Shown in pieces: positions 19,206 through 25,268 of a stretch of DNA of 64,000 bases (positions are counted from its first letter, which is position 1; each line of letters opens with the position of its first letter). A program made the translations under genes and the position numbers. This stretch comes from Planctomycetota bacterium (GTDB taxonomy: Bacteria; Planctomycetota; UBA1135; GCA-002686595). The stretch is from NCBI GenBank assembly GCA_016795325.1, contig JAEUHY010000043.1, forward strand, positions 114,605 to 178,604, read 5' to 3'. A model generated the notes under the pieces. It searched no databases, was not told the DNA's origin, and worked only from the letters and a program-made list of their open reading frames with translations.

Positions 19206-20315
19206 TCAGTTGATGAGCCCGGCGCGCTGCGCGGAACCGTTCAGCCAGCCCAGCGCCGACAGCCCGGTCACCGGCAGGCGCAGCACCCAGCCGCGGAATT
19301 CGCCCTGGTAGACGCCTTGTCCGCACCAGGTGCGACCGTCGGTCGAGATCCCGGTCGTCACCTCGAGTTGCCAGCCGGTGAGGTCGACGCCGAGCGCGGG
19401 CAGCAACTCGTTGAGATCTTGGAGGCCCAGGCGCGTGGTCCAAATCGTGGCCGCGAGTTCGCCCAGCGCAGTGTCACCGAAGCCGCCGACGATCTGGCCC
19501 GAGCCGCTGATGGCGAACGCCGACGAGATGGAGCCGCCCTCGAGAGTCCCGAGCTCCGTGGGCTGGCCGCCGGCATTCCAGCGCACCGCGGTGAGGCCGC
19601 TGTAGCCGGCGACAAACGCACCGGTGGCGCTGACGGCGTAGCCCGCCGAGAAGTCGAGCGGGTTGAGCAGTTGCAGCGGCTGCATGCCGTGTTGCGCCGT
19701 CCAGCGGAACCCGATCTCGCCGATGCTCGAGTCGCCAAAGCCCACGACGACGTTGCCGTTCGCGCTGAGGGCATAGCCCTGCGAGTACGTGCCACCCGGC
19801 AACAAGCCGAGGTCCTGCAGGCCGCCCGCAGCGCTCCAACGAACGGCATGCACGCTCCCGGCGTCATCGCTCGAGCCCGACACGACGGAACCGTCGTGGC
19901 TCACCGAGTACGCGATGGCGCCGATCGTCGAGGTGGGCAGCGGAGCCAGCTCCTGCAGGCCGCCGCTCGCAGTCCACATCACCGCGTGGTCGCCGACCGA
20001 GTCGAAAACGTTGCCGACGATGATCTGGCCATCGCCGCTGACTGCGTACGCCGTGGCGAACCCGTTCCCGTTGAGGAGGCCCATCGCGTCGCGCAGGCCC
20101 GAGCTCGTCTGGCGGAAGCCCATGCTCGTGCTGAAGGAGGAGCTGTTGCAGGCCAGCGAAGAGCCATCCGCGCTGACGCCCACACACTGAGCCGTCGCAT
20201 CGCCCGGGAGCGGATCGACAACCGAAAGGACCTGCGCGTGAGCAAGCGTCGAAGCAGCGCAGAGCGCGGCGGCGGGGAGCAGGAGGGAGCGGGAAACGCG
20301 GAAGGCAGTGATCAT
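19206..20315 (-). CDS. Secreted HAF-repeat protein
   Basis: The product has 369 residues. The ATG at 20315 precedes a signal peptide (SLLLPAAALCAASTLAHAQ). The mature part is built of about seven units of the type GxAYAVSxDGQIIVGxxxD followed by AVxWTxxGGLQELxxL, the HAF extracellular repeat, which folds as a beta-propeller-like array. It ends VLRLPVTGLSALGWLNG. Function unknown; HAF proteins are exported and common in planctomycetes and proteobacteria. A clear terminator follows. The longer frame up to 20438 lacks coding character ahead of the signal peptide. Confidence 0.82.
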   Translation of the reverse strand: MITAFRVSRSLLLPAAALCAASTLAHAQVLSVVDPLPGDATAQCVGVSADGSSLACNSSSFSTSMGFRQTSSGLRDAMGLLNGNGFATAYAVSGDGQIIVGNVFDSVGDHAVMWTASGGLQELAPLPTSTIGAIAYSVSHDGSVVSGSSDDAGSVHAVRWSAAGGLQDLGLLPGGTYSQGYALSANGNVVVGFGDSSIGEIGFRWTAQHGMQPLQLLNPLDFSAGYAVSATGAFVAGYSGLTAVRWNAGGQPTELGTLEGGSISSAFAISGSGQIVGGFGDTALGELAATIWTTRLGLQDLNELLPALGVDLTGWQLEVTTGISTDGRTWCGQGVYQGEFRGWVLRLPVTGLSALGWLNGSAQRAGLIN

Positions 20316-20495
20316 GGAACGAACTCTGAGGATCGGGGTGATGAGCCGGCGAACGCGCCCTGCGCTCGCCGGCGCCCCTCCATGCGCACACTCGCGGCGC
20401 GCAGCCTCACTCGAACCGCGCGATTTTTCGAAATGCATCGCCGCCGCCCGCCGCCGCGCTCCCCGAGGGTTGGAGCGGCGCCGGCTCAGCAGCGC

Positions 20496-21070
20496 TCACG
20501 CGCCCGGCGAACGGCGCTCCGACGCGCCCCGTCGCACCCGCGCATCGCCCTGCAACCAGGCGTGCAGCCACGCGCGCGCGAAGGCCCAGTGGCGGTCGGC
20601 ATGGGCCGCAGAGATCTCGAGCACACGCGCCGCCTTCTCGAGCGACAACCCCGCGAAGTAGCGTTGTTCGACCAGCCGGACCTTGCGCTCGGCCTCGCGC
20701 GCGGATGCGGTGAGCGCATCGTTGAATTCGGGGCTCTTCGCTGGACGCGCCGGACGGCAGGCCCGCTTCGGCGAGCGCCACCGGCCTCTCGCCGTCGCAG
20801 CGCTTGACGGCGTTCTGTGCACGAACGCGATCGGCCAGGATGCGCCAGATCACTTCGGCCGCGGCGCCGTAGAAGTGCGCCCGCGCTCTCCCACGTCCCA
20901 GCGGCCCCCGCGAGCCGCAGGTACGCCTCGTGCACCAACGCCGTCGCTTGCAGCGTGCAGCCGCGACGCTCCGGCGCCAATCTCCGAGCAGTAAGCGAGC
21001 GCAGCGCGCCTGACGCGCTCGCGTGGCGCCGATCGAGGGCGCGCAGGAGCTTGGGGAGTTCGTCCGAAAC
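20496..21070 (-). pseudogene. Broken ECF sigma factor (TIGR02999 type)
   Basis: Pieces of one sigma factor lie in three different frames in order. The first, from a GTG near 21070, has VSDELPKLLRAL and GCTLQATALVHEAYLRLAG, the sigma region 2 hallmark of this family. The second has HFYGAAAEVIWRILADRVRA, then KRCDGERPVAL. The third, closing at 20496, has AERKVRLVEQRYFAGLSLEK and AARVLEIS, the region 4 helix-turn-helix. At least two frameshifts separate them, so the gene cannot make a whole sigma factor unless the sequence contains errors. Confidence 0.78.
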
Positions 21071-21262
21071 GGCGATCTACCGCAGTCGGTCCGAGCCAAG
21101 CGCGGTGCGCGGAGTTGCACGAACCTTCGCCAACTCAGGGCGCGCGAGCACCGGCGCGGCGCCGGAGGCGATCGCCAAGCTCTGCGCCGTCACTTGGCGC
21201 GGCGCTCGGTGGGAAGTATTGTCTTTCGCCCTTTTCCCCGCGAATCACGACCAAAAAACACC

Positions 21263-21697
21263 ATGGGACTGCTCTCCAAGCTCACCGGATTCTCGACCCC
21301 CAAGAAGGCCACCGACGACACGCTGCTGTGCGTCGCGATGCTGCTCATGACCGGCGCCGACGGCTCGATCGACGCCGGCGAGATGGCGTCGGTCGGCGCG
21401 TTCGCCAGCACGCTGCCCGAGTTCAAGGAGCGCGACTTCCGCAAGACCGCCGACGACGCGGTGAAGACGATCAAGCGCTACAAGTCGGTGCAGGAAGCCG
21501 TCGCAGTGCTCGCCGAACTCTCGAGCCCGGCGCTCAAGAAGAAGTGCTACGTGCTGTGCGCGGACATCGCGCTTGCCTCGGGCGACGTCGACGAGGCGGA
21601 AGACAAGCTGCTCGAGTCGATGCAGAAGGTGCTCGGCGTCGACGACGCGCTCGCGGCGAAGATCGTCGAGGTCTTGTCGCTGAAGTACGCGCGCTGA
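21263..21697 (+). CDS. TerB-like (tellurite resistance TerB / DjlA N-terminal fold) protein
   Basis: The product has 144 residues. The helical bundle pattern of the TerB family is visible: LLCVAMLLMTGADGSIDAGEM with acidic metal-binding residues, then EFKERDFRKTADDAV, and ALASGDVDEAEDKLLESMQKVLGVD, where the second DGxxDxxE-type acidic cluster sits. There is no signal or membrane segment. The ATG at 21263 begins MGLLSKLTGF, a typical start for the family; the longer frame upstream overlaps the decayed sigma gene. The family is linked to stress responses, but its role here is unknown. A palindromic element starts 40 bases after the stop. Confidence 0.82.
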   Translation: MGLLSKLTGFSTPKKATDDTLLCVAMLLMTGADGSIDAGEMASVGAFASTLPEFKERDFRKTADDAVKTIKRYKSVQEAVAVLAELSSPALKKKCYVLCADIALASGDVDEAEDKLLESMQKVLGVDDALAAKIVEVLSLKYAR

Positions 21698-21736
21698 GCG
21701 GTTCTACCGCGCGGCGCCCAGCGGCCGCGCGGTTCG

Positions 21737-21831
21737 TTGATCGTACGGTGCCAGAGCAATTTGTCTCACGCCTCCGGCGCGCCGCGCGCGCCGGAGGCGT
21801 GAGACAAATTGCTCTGGCACCGTACGATCAA
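21737..21831. repeat. Palindromic element copy 1 (45-bp perfect stem, 5-base loop)
   Basis: The arms 21737-21781 and 21787-21831 are perfect reverse complements around the loop CCGCG. The outer ends are TTGATCGTAC/GTACGATCAA; the core is GGTGCCAGAGCAATTTG and its complement; the inner part is TCTCACGCCTCCGGCGCG. Nearly the same element occurs at 23050-23132 and 42658-42754. It lies between the TerB-like gene and a lipoprotein gene. There is no T run, so it is not an ordinary terminator. Confidence 0.95.
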
Positions 21832-21894
21832 CCGCACGCTCCACGCGCGCGGTCGATGGCTCCGCGGCGGCTGTCGCGGATGCGTGATCCGATG

Positions 21895-21900
21895 TAGCGT
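21895..21900 (+). promoter_or_regulatory. -10-like element of the FG-GAP lipoprotein gene, leaderless type
   Basis: TAGCGT ends 7 bases before the ATG at 21908. Confidence 0.4.
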
Positions 21901-21907
21901 CGCGCGC

Positions 21908-23047
21908 ATGCAGCGCATCGCGACGTTCGCCGTGTTGTTAGCGCTTGCGGCGTGCCGGGCGCCGCACGCGGTTGTCGGCGAGCCCGTCGTCGAGAAGCCG
22001 GCCGAAACGGAGCCGGTTGCGGACGCGGCGACGGTGGAACAGCGGACCGAGGTGCGGCTGCTGTGGGAACGCGAGGTTTCGCCCAAACTCGAAGAAGCGC
22101 TCCCGAATTACCTGCGTGTGCAGCCTGTCTCGGACCTAAATCGGGATGGTGCGCGCGATCTCCTCGTGACTGTCGAGTGGGTCTTCGCGAGCGCTCTCGT
22201 ACTGGCGCTCTCGGGTGCGGACGGTTCGACGCTCTGGCAGTTCGAGTGTCCTGAGCATCGCGACAGTGGCGACGCGTGCTGGCTTGCCCACGACGCATGC
22301 GCGCTGAACGACATCGACGGCGATGGCGTCGTCGACCTCGCGCTCGCCGATCCGGGCCCCCATTACGTCGACGGCTGGGAGCCGCCCACATCCATTCACG
22401 TCGTCAGCGGCGCAAGCGGAAAGGTGTTGGCACGAACGGTGGCAGGCGGCCGGAACTCAGACCAGCACTGCCGGTTCGGGCTCTCCCTGGCCAACGTCGA
22501 CGATGTCGACGGCGATGGGTTGGCGGACATCGCAGCGTTCGGCACTCAAGGCGGAGACGACGAGCCGTTTATCGAGCTCCTCGCCGCTGCCGATTGCGCA
22601 CGAGTGTGGCGAGTGCCGGCGTGCTTCGACGGGTGGAGCGTCGAACTGTTCGCCATCGCCGACTGTGACGGCGACGGCCTGCGGGATATCGCCGAGGTGC
22701 GGGTCGTCAGCGCCGAGCGCGACACGCTCCGCGCAGCTTGCGCGCACTCATCTCGCGATGGAACGTTGCTCAACCGCACGAACAAGGAAACGTCGGCGGT
22801 GCTAGCGCGTCTCCTCGCCGAGCTTGACGTGCGCGATGTTCAGAGAGCGCTCGAACCTTCGCTCGAAGACCTCGTCGCGCTCGACACCAAGATGCGCGCT
22901 TCACATGCCGCCCCCTTCAAGCCGAAGCCGCGAAGCGCCCCCCTCGACACGGCCGGGTTCGTGGGCGATCTCGACGGCGACGGCAGCGTCGAGTTCTGGA
23001 CTCGCTGGAGTCGCTCCAACGCGCTGTATCTGGGCTCCGTTCGTTGA
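21908..23047 (+). CDS. Lipoprotein with FG-GAP / VCBS-type DxDGDG repeats
   Basis: The product has 379 residues. The lipobox LALAAC (C16) marks a lipid-anchored exported protein. Calcium-binding-like acidic repeats occur through the mature part: SDLNRDGARDLLV, NDIDGDGVVDLALAD, DDVDGDGLADIAAFG, DCDGDGLRDIAEV, GDLDGDGSVEFW, as in integrin-like FG-GAP propellers. No enzyme domain is visible. The last codons and TGA (23045-23047) fall in GTTCGTTGATCG, the sequence that also forms the left flank of palindrome copy 1, so the stop codon appears to come from the repeat copy that follows. Function unknown. Confidence 0.8.
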   Translation: MQRIATFAVLLALAACRAPHAVVGEPVVEKPAETEPVADAATVEQRTEVRLLWEREVSPKLEEALPNYLRVQPVSDLNRDGARDLLVTVEWVFASALVLALSGADGSTLWQFECPEHRDSGDACWLAHDACALNDIDGDGVVDLALADPGPHYVDGWEPPTSIHVVSGASGKVLARTVAGGRNSDQHCRFGLSLANVDDVDGDGLADIAAFGTQGGDDEPFIELLAAADCARVWRVPACFDGWSVELFAIADCDGDGLRDIAEVRVVSAERDTLRAACAHSSRDGTLLNRTNKETSAVLARLLAELDVRDVQRALEPSLEDLVALDTKMRASHAAPFKPKPRSAPLDTAGFVGDLDGDGSVEFWTRWSRSNALYLGSVR

Positions 23048-23049
23048 TC

Positions 23050-23132
23050 GTACGGCGCCAGAGCAATTTGTCTCACGCCTCCGGCGCGCCGCGCGCGCCG
23101 GAGGCGTGAGACAAATTGCTCTGGCGCCGTAC
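23050..23132. repeat. Palindromic element copy 2 (39-bp perfect stem, 5-base loop)
   Basis: The arms 23050-23088 and 23094-23132 are perfect complements around CCGCG. Compared with copy 1 the left arm has GGCGCC for GGTGCC and the right arm GGCGCC for GGCACC, a paired change that keeps the stem. The left flank is TTGATC as in copy 1, while the right flank is AACC as in copy 3. It lies between the FG-GAP lipoprotein stop and pgl. Confidence 0.95.
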
Positions 23133-23173
23133 AACCACGCGAGCCGTCCGTCGCGCCGCCGCGGGAGCCGCGT

Positions 23174-23179
23174 TAGGCT
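23174..23179 (+). promoter_or_regulatory. -10 element of pgl, leaderless type
   Basis: TAGGCT ends 8 bases before the ATG at 23188. This supports that ATG over the in-frame upstream codon at 23116, which lies inside the palindrome. Confidence 0.5.
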
Positions 23180-23187
23180 GCGCGGGA

Positions 23188-23916
23188 ATGTCGCCCCACA
23201 GGGTCGAGTTGGTTGCGCTCGCCGACGCCGCCGCGCTTGCGGACCGCGCGCGCGAGGAGGTGCTGCGCTGCGCCGCCCAAGCGGTCGCCGAGCGCGGCGT
23301 GTTCCGCATTGCGCTCTCCGGCGGCTCGACGCCCAAGGCCCTGTACGAGCGGCTGGCCGCGAGCGCCGAGCGGGCCGACTTCGCGCGCTGGCACGTTTTC
23401 TTCGGTGATGAGCGCTGCGTGCCGCCCGAACACGCCGAGAGCAACTTCGGCATGGCGCGCGCGGCGTGGCTCGGCAAGGCGAGCTGCGGCGCCGTGTACC
23501 GCGTGCGCGGCGAGCTGCGCGACCCGCACGAAGCGGCGCGCGAGTACGAGAAAGACCTCGAGCGCGAGTTCGCGCCGCAGGCGCCGCGCTTCGATCTGGT
23601 GCTGTTGGGGCTGGGCGCCGACGGGCACACGGCCTCGCTGTTCCCCGGTTCCAGCGCGGTGCGCGAGAACGCCAAGCTCGTCGTCGCCACGCACGTCGCG
23701 AAGTTCAACGCCCACCGCATCACGTTCACCGCGCCGCTGATCAACGCGGCGCGCTGCGTCATGTTCCTGGTCGCCGGCGGCGACAAATCGCCGGCGCTGC
23801 GCGCGGTGATGCAAGGCCGCGACAACTTGCCGGCGGGCATGGTCTTGCCGCTCAACGGGAAGCTGTTGTGGCTGGTCGACCGCGCGGCGGCGGCCGGGCT
23901 CGTCGAGGACGAGTAG
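23188..23916 (+). CDS. pgl: 6-phosphogluconolactonase
   Basis: The product has 242 residues, normal for the DevB/SOL family. It hydrolyses 6-phosphoglucono-lactone to 6-phosphogluconate, linking zwf to the gnd half of the fusion upstream. Motifs: RIALSGGSTPKALYERLA, HVFFGDERCVPPEHAESNFG, and DLVLLGLGADGHTASLFPGS. The reading could be extended upstream to 23116, but that part is translation of the palindromic element, so the ATG at 23188 is chosen. It is a single gene in a short transcription unit; it is not in the zwf operon, about 5 kb away. Confidence 0.94.
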   Translation: MSPHRVELVALADAAALADRAREEVLRCAAQAVAERGVFRIALSGGSTPKALYERLAASAERADFARWHVFFGDERCVPPEHAESNFGMARAAWLGKASCGAVYRVRGELRDPHEAAREYEKDLEREFAPQAPRFDLVLLGLGADGHTASLFPGSSAVRENAKLVVATHVAKFNAHRITFTAPLINAARCVMFLVAGGDKSPALRAVMQGRDNLPAGMVLPLNGKLLWLVDRAAAAGLVEDE

Positions 23917-24113
23917 TGCGGCGAGAGCGCTTCCGGCGGTGCGGCGGCGAGCTCAGCTCCGCCAGCCGCACGCCGTCGGTCACGCGCTGCTTTTGGCGGC
24001 GCGCGCCGATGGTGGACTTGGACCTGGCGCCGTATCGCCAACCGTAGCTCGCAACCAACCGCGCGCAGCGGATGGTTCGAGCCTTGCGCCGCGCCGCCAA
24101 GCGGCGAAGAACG

Positions 24114-24275
24114 CTACGCGAGCGCCCAGACGCGCGCCGCGACGATCAACGCGCACAGCGCGACGAAGCACCACAACCCCCACGCGCGCTCTCCACGCGC
24201 CGGAGCATGGGCGGAAAGTCCGCCGAACAGCGGTTCCACCAGCTTGTCGAGCTCGCGCGGTTTGTAGTCGCTCAT
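24114..24275 (-). CDS. Small predicted membrane protein (53 residues)
   Basis: It begins MSDYKPRELDKLVEPLFGGL and has one hydrophobic segment (about 31-51, WGLWCFVALCALIVAARVW) close to the C-terminus, so it is probably tail-anchored. No family is recognised. The ATG at 24275 is 31 bases from the GTG of the divergent rnc gene, and a TAGACT box lies 11 bases before it, which argues that it is a real gene. Confidence 0.6.
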   Translation of the reverse strand: MSDYKPRELDKLVEPLFGGLSAHAPARGERAWGLWCFVALCALIVAARVWALA

Positions 24276-24286
24276 CCGGACGCGAA

Positions 24287-24299
24287 GTCTACCTACACT
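24287..24299. promoter_or_regulatory. Overlapping divergent -10 elements for the small membrane gene and rnc
   Basis: On the plus strand TACACT (24294-24299) ends 7 bases before the rnc GTG at 24307. On the minus strand TAGACT (24292-24287) ends 11 bases before the ATG at 24275. The two boxes are one base apart, so polymerases going left and right would compete. Confidence 0.55.
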
Positions 24300-24306
24300 C
24301 TGCGTC

Positions 24307-24981
24307 GTGCAGCTGCTGGGCCACACCTTCACCGATCTCGACCTGCTCGATCTCGCGCTGACCCACGCCAGCGCCGGTGATGCGCGCAACAACGAACGCC
24401 TGGAGTTCCTGGGCGACGCGGCGCTCGATCTGGCGGTCGCCGCCGAGCTGTACGCCGTGCGGCCGAGCTTGAGCGAAGGCGAGATGACCGTGATCAAGTC
24501 GCTGGTCGTGTCGCGCGAGACGCTCGGACGTGTCGCGCGCGAGTTGGGCCTCGATCAGCAGGCGCGCTTCGGTCCGGGGCTCGCTGGACGCTCGTTGCCC
24601 GCGTCGGTATTCGCGAACCTCTTCGAGGCTGTGCTCGGCGCCGTGCTGCTCGACGCGGGCTTCGAGGCTGCCCGCAGCGCCGCGCTCGCGACGCTGCGTA
24701 TCCCGATCGAACGCGCGATCGCCGAGCACAGCTCGATGAATCCCAAGCAGCGCCTGCAGCACGTGGCGCAAGCGCGCTGGGCGACGTTGCCGGCGTACGA
24801 GCTCGTGGAGTCCCACGGCAGCGCGCACGCCAAGGCCTTCTTGATGCGCGCGCGCATCGGCGAGAGCGCCTTTCCGACGGCCTGGGGCCGCACGCGCAAG
24901 GAAGCGGAGCGCTGGGCGGCCTTCGAGGCGCTGCTCGTGCTCGAAGCGGCCGCGGAAAGCGAACGCGACAAGAGCGCGTGA
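24307..24981 (+). CDS. rnc: Ribonuclease III
   Basis: The product has 224 residues. It cuts double-stranded RNA in rRNA and mRNA processing. The signature NERLEFLGDAAL (30-40) holds E33 and D37, and FANLFEAVLGAVLLD supplies the second acidic cluster (E107). A double-stranded RNA-binding domain follows at about 152-220 (NPKQRLQHVAQA, then HAKAFLMRARIGE, GRTRKEAERWAAFEALL). The start is GTG, right after a TACACT box. The long perfect palindromes in this window would be natural substrates if transcribed, but that link is inference. Confidence 0.95.
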   Translation: MQLLGHTFTDLDLLDLALTHASAGDARNNERLEFLGDAALDLAVAAELYAVRPSLSEGEMTVIKSLVVSRETLGRVARELGLDQQARFGPGLAGRSLPASVFANLFEAVLGAVLLDAGFEAARSAALATLRIPIERAIAEHSSMNPKQRLQHVAQARWATLPAYELVESHGSAHAKAFLMRARIGESAFPTAWGRTRKEAERWAAFEALLVLEAAAESERDKSA

Positions 24982-25081
24982 AGCCGGTGCGCAGCCGCGA
25001 TCAAGTCCGCGGGTTGCGCAGCGCTGGCGACCAGCACGGTTGACGGCACGACCTCCGGATCGAGTCCATCTCCCAGCGCAC

Positions 25082-25198
25082 GCAGGAGGCGGTGCGGCGC
25101 CAGGATCGAATCCACCACGGGGTCGCCGTCGGTTGAGTGCAGCCTTGGGCTACACGCGCTCGTGTTGGATTCGATCCTTGCGCCGCACCGCCACCTGC
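25082..25198. repeat. Long imperfect inverted repeat (38-base arms)
   Basis: The arms 25082-25119 and 25161-25198 pair at 35 of 38 positions. The 41-base centre itself can fold (GTGCAGCC against GGGCTACAC). The arm has GGCGCCAG and ends ACCACG, recalling palindrome copy 3, though only about 20 of 32 positions match. It lies between rnc and a secreted-protein gene. Confidence 0.85.
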
Positions 25199-25268
25199 GC
25201 GAATCGAGCCGACCACGTAGCATGCGCGGTGACTCGAGTCCCCCGCAGCAAGCCGATATCGCACCGCC

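Noticed and set aside
21737..21831. Palindromes as ordinary rho-independent terminators
   Set aside because: There is no T run after any of the three stems, copy 3 lies within an apparent operon, and the stems are far longer than the real terminators at 36095 and 63544.
24021..24044. Possible decayed arm of the palindromic element (CTGGCGCCGTATCGCCAACC)
   Set aside because: Only about 17 of 24 positions match copy 1 and there is no second arm; too weak to call.
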